Shown here: in pieces, positions 32,444-41,378 of the stretch
How positions within the stretch are numbered: the first letter of the stretch is position 1
Layout of the letters: the number at the start of each line of letters is the position of its first letter
DNA from: Geodermatophilus arenarius
Lineage (GTDB): Bacteria; Actinomycetota; Actinomycetes; Mycobacteriales; Geodermatophilaceae
DNA length: 64,000 bases
Direction: 5' to 3'
Assembly: GCF_042654585.1 (NCBI RefSeq)
Contig: NZ_JBHSGR010000001.1
Coordinates: 248,001 to 312,000, forward strand
Made by a program: the position numbers and the translations under genes
Notes under the pieces: model-generated
What the model saw: the letters and a program-made list of their open reading frames with translations, nothing else
Databases searched by the model: none
Told to the model about the DNA's origin: nothing

Positions 32444-33306
32444 ACCCGGACCAGGTCGGCGAGCTCGCCGTAGACGGCGGGGCCGATGCCCGGGACGTCG
32501 TCGAGCTGCTCGACGCTGGTGAACCGGCCGTGCTGCCCGCGGTGGTCGACGATGCGCTGGGCGAGCACCGGGCCGATGCCGGGCAGGGCGTCGAGGTCGG
32601 CGACCGTGGCGGCGTTGAGGTCCAGCGGGCCGGGCGGGGCGGCTCCCCCGCCGGCCGGCGCGGCGGCCGTGCCGGGGACGCCGACGGCGATCTGCTGCCC
32701 GTCGCTGACGACCGCGGCCAGGTTGACCGAGGCGGGATCGGCCTCGGGCAGGAGGCCGCCGGCCGCGGCCACCGCGTCGGCGACGCGGGCGCCCTCGGGC
32801 AGCGTCACCAGGCCGGGCGTGACGACGAGGCCGACGACCGAGACCACGACGGTCGTGCGGGCCCCGGCCGCCTCCGCGGGCGCGGGCTCCGTGTCGGCGG
32901 CCGGGGCGGGCTCGGGAGCCGGTTCCACCTCCGGCCGCTGCAGCCAGGTCCACCCGGCGAGCAGCAGCGCCGCCACAAGGCCGGTGAGCCACAGCGCCGC
33001 GCTGCCTCGGCGGCCGGGGTCCACCCGCACCGCGCGCCCGGGCGCCCGGTGCCGGCCGAGCCCGCCCGGCAGCCGCCCGTCCGCCGGCTCGTCGTCGAGG
33101 TCGTCGTCGAGGTCGTCGTCGAGGTCGTCGTCGACCCGGTCCCCACGGGGCTCCGGGCGGCGGAGGAGGGCGACGCCGGTGCGCGGCGGGGACTCGAGCG
33201 GGTCGTCGTCGGGCAGCCAGCCCGAGCGCCGGCCCTGGTCGAGCAGCACCCGGAGACGGGCACGGATGACGTCGGCGGCGGGGTCGCGGCGGGAGGTCAG
33301 GCGCAC
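32440..33306 (-). CDS. comEA: ComEA-like DNA-binding competence protein
   Basis: A 288-residue membrane-anchored protein. The cytoplasmic N-terminal part (about 1-100) carries an aspartate-rich repeat, one transmembrane helix lies at ALWLTGLVAALLLAGW, then a proline/alanine linker, a SLBB domain (VVSVVGLVVTPGLVTLPEGARV) and a C-terminal pair of helix-hairpin-helix motifs (LDALPGIGPVLAQRIVDH and LDDVPGIGPAVYGEL) that bind DNA. It partners ComEC, whose gene overlaps its stop (GTGA). Whether the organism is naturally transformable cannot be judged here. Confidence 0.93.
   Translation of the reverse strand: MRLTSRRDPAADVIRARLRVLLDQGRRSGWLPDDDPLESPPRTGVALLRRPEPRGDRVDDDLDDDLDDDLDDEPADGRLPGGLGRHRAPGRAVRVDPGRRGSAALWLTGLVAALLLAGWTWLQRPEVEPAPEPAPAADTEPAPAEAAGARTTVVVSVVGLVVTPGLVTLPEGARVADAVAAAGGLLPEADPASVNLAAVVSDGQQIAVGVPGTAAAPAGGGAAPPGPLDLNAATVADLDALPGIGPVLAQRIVDHRGQHGRFTSVEQLDDVPGIGPAVYGELADLVRV
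33097..33132 (-). repeat. Three 12-base tandem repeats in comEA (Asp-Asp-Asp-Leu)
   Basis: The unit GAGGTCGTCGTC (plus strand) occurs three times in a row, with partial units on both sides, and encodes D-D-D-L repeats in the cytoplasmic part of ComEA. A simple in-frame tandem repeat, prone to length change without breaking the frame. Confidence 0.9.
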
Positions 33307-33441
33307 GCGGCGGACGCTAGGGAGACCGCCCGCCCGGGAGGACCGGTCCGCGGGGACTGTGGACGGCGGTGCGGGCTGTGGACGGGCGCGGGCCGTCCGG
33401 CGGGCGCCGGGTGCACGCTGCGCGCCGTGTCCGCCCTCCGC

Positions 33442-34296
33442 TCAGTCCCCCTCCGCCGGGGTCACCACGACGCCGACCGCGCCCGGCCCGACGTGCGCGC
33501 CGACCGCCGCCCCCAGCTCGCTGACGTGCAGCTCCCGGACGCCGGGCACGGCGCGCTGCAGCTCGGCGGCCAGGCGCTGCGCGCGCTCGGGCGCGGCCAG
33601 GTGGTGGACGGCGAGGGAGGCGCCCGGGCCGCCGGCGGCCTCCTCCGCGCGCTTCACCAGCCGGGCGAGGGCGCGCCCGGAGGTGCGCACCCGCTCCAGC
33701 GGGACGACCCGCCCCTCGGCCACGTGCAGCACCGGCTTGACCGCCAGCGCGGTGCCCAGCAGCGAGGCGGCCGAGCCGATGCGGCCGCCGCGGCGCAGGT
33801 GCTCGAGGGTGTCGACGACGAACAGCGTGCGGGTGCGCGCGGCGGTCCGCGCGGCCACGGCGGCGACCTCGGCCGCGGTGGCGCCGTCGGCCGCGGCGCG
33901 GGCGGCGGCGAGGACGGGGAAGCCGGTGCCCATCGCCGTCGACCGCGAGTCGACGACGGTCACGAGGTGCTCCCCCACCTGGGCGGCGGCCAGCCGGGCG
34001 GCGTCCCAGGTGCTCGACAGCTCGGCGGACAGGTGGATCGACACCACCCGGTCCGCGCCCTCGGCGAGCCGGCGGCGGTAGGCGGCGACGAAGTCGCCGG
34101 GGGTCGGCCGCGAGGTCGAGACGTGCTGCCCGCGGGAGGTCAGCGCCCGGGCGACGTCCTCCGGGGTGATCTCGGTGCCCTCCCGGCCGGAGTGCCCGGC
34201 GAGGACGACGTAGAGCGGGACCACCTCGATGCCGTACCGCGCGACGAGGTCGGGCGGCAGGTAGGCCGTGGAGTCGGTGACCACGGCGACGGACAC
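33442..34296 (-). CDS. DegV family fatty acid-binding protein
   Basis: A 284-residue DegV protein. DegV/FakB proteins bind a fatty acid between two domains, and some present it to the kinase FakA. Marks are VVTDSTAYLPPDLVARYGIEVVPLYV at the N-terminus, SRPTPGDFVAAYRR, HLSAELSSTWDAARLA, and DTLEHLRRGGRIGSAASLLG in the middle. No FakA (DAK-like) gene is nearby. GTG start. It lies between comEA and the phosphoglycerate phosphatase gene, as in mycobacteria. Confidence 0.94.
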   Translation of the reverse strand: MSVAVVTDSTAYLPPDLVARYGIEVVPLYVVLAGHSGREGTEITPEDVARALTSRGQHVSTSRPTPGDFVAAYRRRLAEGADRVVSIHLSAELSSTWDAARLAAAQVGEHLVTVVDSRSTAMGTGFPVLAAARAAADGATAAEVAAVAARTAARTRTLFVVDTLEHLRRGGRIGSAASLLGTALAVKPVLHVAEGRVVPLERVRTSGRALARLVKRAEEAAGGPGASLAVHHLAAPERAQRLAAELQRAVPGVRELHVSELGAAVGAHVGPGAVGVVVTPAEGD

Positions 34297-34366
34297 CAGG
34301 GGAGGCTAGCCCGACGCCGACCGGCGGCTGACGCGCAGGCGGACGGCCGGTGGCCGGCGGGTGACC

Positions 34367-35119
34367 TCAGAGGACCGCGTCGGCGTCCTGGGTCGGCGGG
34401 GGCGCGGCGCCCTCCGGGGTGGCCGCGGCGTCGGCCGGGACCGGCGCCGGGGCGCCGACGGCCGGTCCCTCGACCCGGCCCGGCAGGGCGGCGACGACGG
34501 CGTTGTGCCGCATCAGCCGCCACCGGTCCCCCTGCCGGGCGAGCTCGCTCCAGCCGCAGTTGGCCAGCGGGCCGAACACCCGACGGTGCTGCGGGCCGAG
34601 CTCGAGCAGGGCCTCGACGAGTCGGCCGGCGGTCCCGCCGTGGGTGACGACGACGGCCACCTCGGCCGGCGGCAGGTCGCGCAGGGCGGCCAGCGCGCGG
34701 CGGGCGACGTCGGCGGCCTCCTCGCCGCCGCGGCCCTGCACCGGCCGGCCCGCGAGCCAGTCGGCGTACTGCTCGGGGTGGCGCTCGGCGACCTCGGCGC
34801 GGGTGAGCCCCTCCCAGCAGCCCAGCCCGTGCTCGCGCAGCCGCTCGTCCAGCCGCAGCGGCACGCCGAGCAGGCCGGTCAGGGCGGCGGCGGTGTCGGC
34901 GGCGCGGACCAGGTCGCTGGCGACCACGACGGTCGTCCCCGGCGCCAGCCCGGCCGCCACCAGGTGGGGCGCGGTGCGGGCGGCCTGGGCGCGGCCCTCC
35001 GCGTCCAGCGGCGGGTCCATCTGGCCCTGGAAGCGCCCGGTGGCGTTCCACTCGGTCCGTCCGTGCCGCCAGACGACCAGCCGGGGCACCGGCAGGTCGA
35101 GGGCGGCGGGAGCCGTCAC
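34367..35119 (-). CDS. gpgP: Histidine phosphatase family protein, GpgP-like (glucosyl-3-phosphoglycerate phosphatase)
   Basis: A 250-residue phosphoglycerate mutase-fold phosphatase. The catalytic motif RHGRTEWNATGRFQGQ is near residue 18 and the second histidine is in VVVTHGGTAGRL. In M. tuberculosis the gene in the same position (Rv2419c, next to rsfS and nadD) is a glucosyl-3-phosphoglycerate phosphatase in methylglucose lipopolysaccharide synthesis; orthology is inferred from position and length. GTG at 35119 overlaps the rsfS stop (GTGA). About 35 residues of Ala/Pro-rich tail are extra. Confidence 0.85.
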   Translation of the reverse strand: MTAPAALDLPVPRLVVWRHGRTEWNATGRFQGQMDPPLDAEGRAQAARTAPHLVAAGLAPGTTVVVASDLVRAADTAAALTGLLGVPLRLDERLREHGLGCWEGLTRAEVAERHPEQYADWLAGRPVQGRGGEEAADVARRALAALRDLPPAEVAVVVTHGGTAGRLVEALLELGPQHRRVFGPLANCGWSELARQGDRWRLMRHNAVVAALPGRVEGPAVGAPAPVPADAAATPEGAAPPPTQDADAVL

Positions 35120-35709
35120 CGGCCGGTCGTCCCCGCGTCCCCGTCGGCGGCGCCGCCGAGGGGCTCCTCCTGGAGCGGGTCGCCCTCGAGGGCGTCCTCG
35201 TCGGCCAGTTCGTCGTCGGTGAGGTCGTCCTCGGTGAGGTCCTCGGTCGGGTCGGGTGCCAGCGGGACGGGGTCGGAGCTGCCCGGGTCGACGTCGTCGG
35301 TGGACAGCGTGCCGGTCGCGGCGGGCGCCCCGTCGGCGGCGGGCGGGGCGGCGCGGTCGACGAACGGGATGGTCGGGCAGTCCTTCCACAGCCGCTCGAG
35401 GGCGTAGTAGGCGCGCTCCTCGGCGTGCTGGACGTGCACCACGACGTCGACGAAGTCCAGCAGCACCCAGCGGGCCTCGGCGACGCCCTCGCGGCGGACC
35501 GGCTTCACGCCGTGCCGGCGCAGCCGCTCCTCGACCTCGTCGACGATCGCCTGCACCTGGCGCTCGTTGGGCGCCGCGGCGAGCACGAACGCGTCGGTGA
35601 TGGCCAGGCGGTCGCTGACGTCGACGATCGAGACGTCGGTGGCGAGCTTGTCCGCGGCGGCCTGGGCGGCGAGCAGCGCGGTCTCCCGGGCCTCGGCGGA
35701 GGCGGTCAT
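35116..35709 (-). CDS. rsfS: Ribosomal silencing factor RsfS with long acidic tail
   Basis: RsfS binds ribosomal protein uL14 and blocks subunit joining during starvation. The core (about residues 1-120) shows DVSDRLAITDAFVLAAAPNERQVQA and ARWVLLDFVDVVVHVQ. ATG at 35709 has GGGAGG upstream and overlaps the nadD stop (ATGA). The total is 197 residues: about 75 are an acidic extension with many D and E (EDLTEDDLTDDELADEDALE), beyond the usual length of about 120-130. The tail is probably disordered. Confidence 0.95.
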   Translation of the reverse strand: MTASAEARETALLAAQAAADKLATDVSIVDVSDRLAITDAFVLAAAPNERQVQAIVDEVEERLRRHGVKPVRREGVAEARWVLLDFVDVVVHVQHAEERAYYALERLWKDCPTIPFVDRAAPPAADGAPAATGTLSTDDVDPGSSDPVPLAPDPTEDLTEDDLTDDELADEDALEGDPLQEEPLGGAADGDAGTTGR

Positions 35710-36425
35710 CGGGGCACCTCCCGGAGGTGGGCAGACGGTGGGTCGGTGGGGTCGGGGTCGGCCGGGTCCGCCTGCGCGGCGGGCGGGGGGCGGTCGTGGG
35801 TGGGCCGGTCGCCGCGCGGGCCCGGCGAGCGCCGGCCGCCGGCGCGGTACAGGCCCCGCTTCTCGATGTACTGCACCACGCCGTCGGGCACCAGGTACCA
35901 GACCGGCATGCCGCGGGCCACGCGGTCGCGGCAGTCGGTGGAGCTGATCGCCAGGGCCGGGACCTCGACCAGGCTGACCGCGCCCTCGGGCAGGTGCCCG
36001 TCGGCGAGGACGAAACCGGGGCGGGTGACCCCGATGAAGTGGGCCAGCCGGAGGAACCGGTCGCTGTCGCGCCAGCTGAGGATCTGCGCCAGCGCGTCGG
36101 CGCCGGTGATGAAGAACAGCTCGGCGTCGGGACGCTGGGCGTGCAGGTCGGTGAGCGTGTCGATCGTGTAGGTCGGGCCCTCGCGGTCGACGTCGACCCG
36201 GCTGACGGAGAACCGCGGGTTGGAGGCGGTGGCGATGACGGTCATGAGGTACCGGTCCTCGGCGGGGCTGACCTCGCGCTCGGTCTTCTGCCAGGGCTGG
36301 CCGGTGGGGACGAAGACCACCTCGTCGAGACCGAACAGCCCGGCCACCTCGCTGGCGGCGACCAGGTGACCGTGGTGGACGGGGTCGAACGTCCCACCCA
36401 TCACGCCGATCCGGGTACCAGCCAC
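35706..36425 (-). CDS. nadD: Nicotinate-nucleotide adenylyltransferase NadD
   Basis: NadD transfers AMP to nicotinate mononucleotide in NAD synthesis. The nucleotidyltransferase motif GGTFDPVHHGHL is at residues 10-21 and ISSTDCRDRV is the C-terminal signature region. The 239 residues include about 40 residues of proline- and aspartate-rich tail after GLYRAGGRRS, longer than most NadD. GTG start at 36425. It heads the nadD-rsfS-gpgP operon. Confidence 0.96.
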   Translation of the reverse strand: MAGTRIGVMGGTFDPVHHGHLVAASEVAGLFGLDEVVFVPTGQPWQKTEREVSPAEDRYLMTVIATASNPRFSVSRVDVDREGPTYTIDTLTDLHAQRPDAELFFITGADALAQILSWRDSDRFLRLAHFIGVTRPGFVLADGHLPEGAVSLVEVPALAISSTDCRDRVARGMPVWYLVPDGVVQYIEKRGLYRAGGRRSPGPRGDRPTHDRPPPAAQADPADPDPTDPPSAHLREVPR

Positions 36426-36543
36426 CGATCGAGCCTAGCCGGGCACCGCACCGGCGGCCCGGGTGCACCCGGCGGATCCGGTCCCGGACGGCCGGGCGCG
36501 GGGCGCCGCCGCACCCGGCCGTCGGGACGGGACCGTCCCGGTC

Positions 36544-36572
36544 GCGACCGGCACCCCCGTGCCGTCGGTCGC
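36544..36572 (-). terminator. Hairpin after the VWA gene, possible terminator
   Basis: A nested inverted repeat in the 297-base gap between nadD and the VWA gene: CGGCAC-CCCC-GTGCCG forms the top of a stem, and GCGAC / GTCGC extends it after a small bulge. It lies about 150 bases past the VWA gene stop on the minus strand. The remainder of this gap shows no gene that I can support; it should also hold the nadD promoter. Confidence 0.45.
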
Positions 36573-36722
36573 GCCGTCCGCGCTCCCGACCGCGACGACG
36601 GGAGCACGGGCCGGGCACCGTGTCGCGTCTCGGTGCCCGCGCTGACCAACGGCGCTGCCGGCCACCGGTTACGCGCGGTCTCGCAGAGGGTCCCCCGGGC
36701 GTGTCGCTGGAACCGGGTGGTG

Positions 36723-38174
36723 TCAGAGCGTGGTGACGAACTCCGCCAGCTGGGTGGCGTTGCGGCACTCGACCATGTCGACGACCTCGCCGTAGCGGTC
36801 GGCGGCGGAGTCGCCGCTGCCCCACAGCCGCCGCGGCTCGGGGTTGAGCCAGTGCGCCGAGCGGGCGCGGCGGACCAGGTCGGCGAGCACCGGCAGGCCG
36901 GGCTGGCGGTAGTTGGTCCGCCCGTCGCCGAGCACCAGCAGCGAGGTCTTCGGCCCGACGGCGGTGGGCCAGCGGTCGGCGAACACCTCCAGGGCGTTGC
37001 CGTAGTCGCTGTGCCCGTCGAAGGCGACGACGTCGGCCTCGCGGCCGATCCGCGCGACGGCGCCGGCGACGTCGGCGCCGGGCCGGAAGAACCGGGTCAC
37101 CTCGTCGGTGGAGTCGACGAAGGCGAACGCCCGGACGCCGGAGAAGTGCTCGCGCAGCGCCTGGGTGAGCATCAGCGTGAAGTGGCTGAACCCGGCCACC
37201 GAGCCGCTGACGTCGCAGAGCACGACCAGCTCGGGCTTGTGCACCTTGCGCGGCCGGTGGTGGGTGACCACCGGCACCCCGCCGGTGCCGAGGGAGGCGC
37301 GCACGGTCCTGCGGAAGTCCAGCCGGCCCTGGCGGCCCATCCGCCGCCGCGCCGACAGCCGCACCGCGAGCCGGCGGGCCAGCGGCGCCACCGCCCGCCG
37401 CAGCTCGGCGAGGTCGGACTGCTGGGCGCGCAGGAAGTCGACCTGCTCGGCCAGCGGCCGCACCGCGCTCTTCGCCACCCGGTCGCGCCCGCGGTCGGCC
37501 GCGGCCCGGCGGCGCACCTCGGCGTCGACGGCGGTGCGGAAGGCGGCCAGCCGCTCGCGGACGGTCTGCCGGGCCACCTGCTCGGCCAGCCCGCCGCGGC
37601 CCCCGTCGCCGAGCAGCCCGGCCAGGAGCTGCGTGACCAGGGTGTCCGGCGACAGCGCCCGCATCACCCGGTAGCCGAAGTAGGACTGCCCCGACGGCGA
37701 CGCCGGCGCCCGCCCGAGCTGCTCGACCGCCTGGCGGGCGAAGCGGCGCAGCGCCTCGTCGTCGCCCTCGAGCAGCAGCCGGGCCAGCTGCTCGCGCATC
37801 CGCTGCGCGAGGTCGCGCTCGTCGCCGTCGCCGTGCCCGTCGGGCAGGTCCAGGGTCGAGCCGTCGCCAGCCTGTGGCTCGCCGTCGGCGGGGTCCGCGT
37901 CGTCGCCGGCGGGGCCGGGAGCGGGCCGGTCCGACAGCGGCCACCACAGGTCGAACAGCACGTCGTAGGCCGGGCGCTGCGAGGCGCGCTGCAGCAGCAC
38001 CGCCGCCAGCCCGTGCCGCAGCTGTTCGCGGTCGAGCAGGTCGACGACGGTGAGGATCTCCGCGGCGTCGACGGCCTGGCTGATCCCGACCGGGATGCCG
38101 GCCTCCCGCACCGCCCGCACGAAACCGTCGAGGTGACCGGCCAGCCCCCCGGCGGGCGCCGACGGCGCGGACAT
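36723..38174 (-). CDS. VWA domain protein (CoxE-like), partner of the MoxR ATPase
   Basis: A 483-residue protein with a C-terminal von Willebrand factor A domain: the metal-ion-dependent adhesion motif is LCDVSGSVAGFS (D-x-S-x-S), with FDGHSDYGN further on. The N-terminal half is helical and charged, typical of CoxE/DUF58-like partners. MoxR-VWA pairs act like chaperones that insert metal cofactors or remodel proteins; the client is unknown. Its ATG shares a base with the moxR stop (TGATG). The same VWA-moxR-proA order occurs in mycobacteria. Confidence 0.92.
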   Translation of the reverse strand: MSAPSAPAGGLAGHLDGFVRAVREAGIPVGISQAVDAAEILTVVDLLDREQLRHGLAAVLLQRASQRPAYDVLFDLWWPLSDRPAPGPAGDDADPADGEPQAGDGSTLDLPDGHGDGDERDLAQRMREQLARLLLEGDDEALRRFARQAVEQLGRAPASPSGQSYFGYRVMRALSPDTLVTQLLAGLLGDGGRGGLAEQVARQTVRERLAAFRTAVDAEVRRRAAADRGRDRVAKSAVRPLAEQVDFLRAQQSDLAELRRAVAPLARRLAVRLSARRRMGRQGRLDFRRTVRASLGTGGVPVVTHHRPRKVHKPELVVLCDVSGSVAGFSHFTLMLTQALREHFSGVRAFAFVDSTDEVTRFFRPGADVAGAVARIGREADVVAFDGHSDYGNALEVFADRWPTAVGPKTSLLVLGDGRTNYRQPGLPVLADLVRRARSAHWLNPEPRRLWGSGDSAADRYGEVVDMVECRNATQLAEFVTTL

Positions 38175-39061
38175 CAGTTGAGCCGCAGCTCGGCGGCGGC
38201 GCGGTCCTGGTCGCTGGCGTGCTTGAGCACCACGCCGAGCGTCGAGCGCACCGCGGTCTCGTCGAGGGTGTCCAGGCCGAGCTCGAGCAGGGTCTGCGCC
38301 CAGTCGAGGGTCTCGGAGATCGACGGCGACTTCTTCAGCTCCATCGCCCGCAGCGCCCGGATGGTGCGCACTAGCTGCTCGGCCAGCCCCGGCGCGAGGT
38401 CGGGCACCCGGGAGAGCACGATCTCCCGCTCCCGCTCGGCCGAGGGGTAGTCCAGCGACAGGTACAGGCAGCGCCGCTTGAGCGCCTCGGACAGCTCGCG
38501 GGTGGCGTTGGAGGTGAGGACGACGGTCGGCCGGCGGGTGGCGGTCACCGTGCCGAGCTCGGGGATCGTCACCTGGAAGTCGCTGAGCACCTCCAGCAGC
38601 AGGCCCTCGACCTCGACGTCGGCCTTGTCGGTCTCGTCGATGAGCAGGACGGTCGGCTCGGTGCGCCGGATCGCGGTCAGCAGCGGCCGGGAGAGCAGGA
38701 ACTCCTCGCCGAAGATGTCGTCGTGGACGGTGTCCCAGTCCGCGCCGTCCCCGCCCTGCGCCGCCTGGATCCGCAGCAGCTGCTTCTTGTAGTTCCACTC
38801 GTACAGCGCCCGCGCCTCGTCCAGGCCCTCGTAGCACTGCAGCCGGATCAGCTCCGAGCCCGTGGCCGCCGCCAGCGCCTTGGCCAGCTCGGTCTTGCCG
38901 GTGCCCGCCGGGCCCTCGACCAGCAGCGGCTTGCCCAGCCGGTCGGCGAGGAAGACCGTCGTCGCGATCTGCGCGTCGGGCAGGTACCCGGCGGTCGACA
39001 GCCGCTTGCTCACGTCGGCCACCGAGGAGAACTGGGGCGACTGCGTCGGCGGGCGGGGCAT
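38174..39061 (-). CDS. MoxR-family AAA+ ATPase
   Basis: A 295-residue AAA+ ATPase. Walker A is EGPAGTGKTELAKAL near residue 55, Walker B is VLLIDETDKAD near 140, sensor 1 lies in VVLTSNATRELSEAL and the arginine finger in KRRCLYLSLDYP. ATG at 39061; the open frame continues upstream into proA but only this start gives the family length. It is coupled to the VWA gene that follows and acts with it. Confidence 0.94.
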   Translation of the reverse strand: MPRPPTQSPQFSSVADVSKRLSTAGYLPDAQIATTVFLADRLGKPLLVEGPAGTGKTELAKALAAATGSELIRLQCYEGLDEARALYEWNYKKQLLRIQAAQGGDGADWDTVHDDIFGEEFLLSRPLLTAIRRTEPTVLLIDETDKADVEVEGLLLEVLSDFQVTIPELGTVTATRRPTVVLTSNATRELSEALKRRCLYLSLDYPSAEREREIVLSRVPDLAPGLAEQLVRTIRALRAMELKKSPSISETLDWAQTLLELGLDTLDETAVRSTLGVVLKHASDQDRAAAELRLN

Positions 39062-39087
39062 GCGACTCCTCGGATCGGGGGCCGGGA

Positions 39088-40356
39088 TCAGCGGGTGTGG
39101 CCGTTCCCGGTGACGACGTAGGTGGTGCTGGTCAGCTCGGGCAGGCCCAGCGGCCCGCGCGCGTGCAGCTTCTGGGTGGAGATGCCGATCTCGGCGCCGA
39201 AGCCGAACTCGCCGCCGTCGGTGAACCGGGTGGAGGCGTTGACCAGGACGGCGGCGGCGTCGACCCCGGCGGTGAACGCCGCGATGGCCGACGCGGAGTC
39301 GGCGACGATCGCCTCGCTGTGCCCGCTCCCCCACGTCGCGATGTGCCCGAGCGCGGCCGGCAGGTCGTCGACGACGCGCACCGCCATGTCCATCGACAGG
39401 TACTCGGTGGCCCAGTCCTCGTCGGTGGCCGGGACGACGGCCTGGAGACCGGACTGCGCAGCGGCGTCGATCGTCGCCTGGTCGCCGTGCAGGGTGACGC
39501 CGGCGTCGACCAGCGCCGACAGCAGGCGCGGGAGGAACGGCACGTCGCGGTGCACGAGCAGCGTCTCCGCGGAGTTGCAGACGCTCACCCGGTGGGTCTT
39601 GGAGTTGAGCACGATCGCCTCGGCCATCGCCGTGTCGGCGGAGGCGTCGACGTAGACGTGGCAGTTGCCGACGCCGGTCTCGATCACCGGGACCTGCGCC
39701 TCGCGGACCACTCGCTGGATGAGCGAGGCGCCGCCGCGCGGGATGACCAGGTCGACGTGCCCGCGCGCGGACAGCAGCTCGCCCACCGAGGCGCGGTCGG
39801 CAGGCAGCAGCTCGACCGAGCCCTCGGGCAGCCCGGCCTTCTGCCCGGCCTCCATGAGCACGGTGACCAGCGCGAGGTTGGTCCGGTACGCCGAGGCCGA
39901 CCCGCGCAGGAGCGCCGCGTTGCCGCTCTTGAGGCACAGGCCGGCGGCGTCGACGGTCACGTTCGGGCGGGCCTCGTAGACGATCCCGACCACGCCGAAG
40001 GGCACCCGGACCTGCCGCAGCTCCAGCCCGTTGGGCAGCCGCGAGCCGCGGACGACGTCACCGACCGGGTCGGGCAGGGCGACCAGCTCGCGCAGCGCGG
40101 CGGCCACCCCGGCCACCCGCCCGGCGTCCAGCCGCAGCCGGTCGAGCACCGACGGCGGCGTGCCGTCGGCCTCGGCGGCCGCGACGTCCTGGGCGTTGGC
40201 GGCCAGCACCTCGTCGGTCCGCTCGACCAGCGCCTCGGCCATCGCGGTGAGCGCGGCGTCCTTGACGTCGGTCGGGAGGGTGCGCAGGACGCGGGACGCG
40301 GCGCGGGCACGCAGCGCGGCGGCCCCGATCAGCGGCAGGTCGGCGGCGTCGGACAC
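39088..40356 (-). CDS. proA: Glutamate-5-semialdehyde dehydrogenase (gamma-glutamyl phosphate reductase)
   Basis: ProA reduces gamma-glutamyl phosphate with NADPH in the second step of proline synthesis. The catalytic cysteine is in RVSVCNSAETLLVH, with FGVVGIVYEARPNVTVDAAGL (20-letter core FGVVGIVYEARPNVTVDAAG) and PRGGASLIQRV as further marks. Length 422, GTG start. proB, the first step, is about 6.5 kb away, next to obg, so proA and proB are split here. The znuA gene is divergent, 65 bases away. Confidence 0.96.
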   Translation of the reverse strand: MSDAADLPLIGAAALRARAASRVLRTLPTDVKDAALTAMAEALVERTDEVLAANAQDVAAAEADGTPPSVLDRLRLDAGRVAGVAAALRELVALPDPVGDVVRGSRLPNGLELRQVRVPFGVVGIVYEARPNVTVDAAGLCLKSGNAALLRGSASAYRTNLALVTVLMEAGQKAGLPEGSVELLPADRASVGELLSARGHVDLVIPRGGASLIQRVVREAQVPVIETGVGNCHVYVDASADTAMAEAIVLNSKTHRVSVCNSAETLLVHRDVPFLPRLLSALVDAGVTLHGDQATIDAAAQSGLQAVVPATDEDWATEYLSMDMAVRVVDDLPAALGHIATWGSGHSEAIVADSASAIAAFTAGVDAAAVLVNASTRFTDGGEFGFGAEIGISTQKLHARGPLGLPELTSTTYVVTGNGHTR

Positions 40357-40407
40357 GCCCCGCAGGGTACGCGCCGCCCCCTCCAGCCGGGCACCTCCGC
40401 CGCTGTG

Positions 40408-40422
40408 TGAGAATGGTTCTCA
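40408..40422 (+). promoter_or_regulatory. Zur box overlapping the znuA start
   Basis: A perfect inverted repeat TGAGAA-TGG-TTCTCA, close to the Zur consensus TGAAAATnATTTTCA. It ends on the A of the ATG at 40422. GAGAAT inside it (40409-40414) also fits a -10 element, which would place the transcript start at the ATG, so Zur binding would cover the promoter and first codon. The zur gene closes this operon. Function inferred from position and match. Confidence 0.8.
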
Positions 40423-41378
40423 TGAGCACGACGACGCGCGCCCTCGCCGCGACCACCGCCGCCGCCACCGTCCTGCTGCTGGCCGCGTGCGGCTCCTCCG
40501 GGGAGGACGAGGCCGCGGCCGCGGACGGCGTCTCGGTCCAGGCCGCCTTCTACCCCCTGCAGTGGGCGGCCGAGCGGGTCGGCGGTGACCGCGTCGACGT
40601 CGAGTCGCTGACCCCGCCGGGCGCCGAGCCGCACGACCTGGAGCTCACCCCGCAGGACGTCGCGTCACTGACGGAGGCCGACCTCGTCGTCTACCTCGCC
40701 GGCTTCCAGCCCGGCCTCGACGACGCCGTCGCCGAGGCCGGGGACTCCGCCTGGGACGCCGGCGAGGCCGCCGACCTGTCGCTGACCGCCGAGGAGCACG
40801 GCCACGAGGGCGAGAGCGAGGCGGAGCACGCCGAGCACGCCGGCGAGGAGGGCGAGGCCGTCGACCCGCACTTCTGGCTCGACCCCACCCGGCTGGCCGA
40901 CGTCGGCGACGCCCTGGCCGACCGGCTGGCCGAGGTCGACCCCGACGGCGCGGACACCTACCGGGAGAACGCCGCGGCGCTGCGCACCGACCTCGAGGCG
41001 CTCGACGCCGAGATGGAGCAGGGGCTGGCGGACTGCGCGGTGACCACGCTGGTCACCGCGCACGACGCGTTCGGCTACCTCGGCGAGCGGTACGGCCTCG
41101 ACGTGGTGGGCGTCAGCGGGCTGAGCCCGTCGACCGAGCCCAGCCCGGCGCAGCTGGCCGAGATCTCTACGCTGGTCCGGGAGCGCGGGGTGACGACCGT
41201 CTACACCGAGACCCTCGTCGACCCCGCCGTGGCCGAGACCGTCGCCGAGGAGGCCGGTGTGCGAACCGCCGTCCTCGACCCGATCGAGGGCCTGACCGAC
41301 GAGTCGGCCGGCGAGGACTACCTCGCGGTCATGCGCGCGGACCTCGCCACGCTGCAGGAGGGACAGGGCTGCGCATGA
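40422..41378 (+). CDS. znuA: Zinc ABC transporter substrate-binding lipoprotein ZnuA
   Basis: ZnuA captures extracellular zinc. Starting at ATG 40422 it has 318 residues; in-frame GTG 40407 and ATG 40413 lie inside the Zur box and are less likely. The signal peptide ends in the lipobox L-A-A-C near residue 23. Zinc ligands lie in PGAEPHDLEL, VDPHFWLDP and TAHDAFGYL, and a His/Glu-rich loop (HGHEGESEAEHAEHAGEE) sits between them as in many ZnuA proteins. No Shine-Dalgarno is visible, in line with a leaderless mRNA. Confidence 0.93.
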   Translation: MSTTTRALAATTAAATVLLLAACGSSGEDEAAAADGVSVQAAFYPLQWAAERVGGDRVDVESLTPPGAEPHDLELTPQDVASLTEADLVVYLAGFQPGLDDAVAEAGDSAWDAGEAADLSLTAEEHGHEGESEAEHAEHAGEEGEAVDPHFWLDPTRLADVGDALADRLAEVDPDGADTYRENAAALRTDLEALDAEMEQGLADCAVTTLVTAHDAFGYLGERYGLDVVGVSGLSPSTEPSPAQLAEISTLVRERGVTTVYTETLVDPAVAETVAEEAGVRTAVLDPIEGLTDESAGEDYLAVMRADLATLQEGQGCA

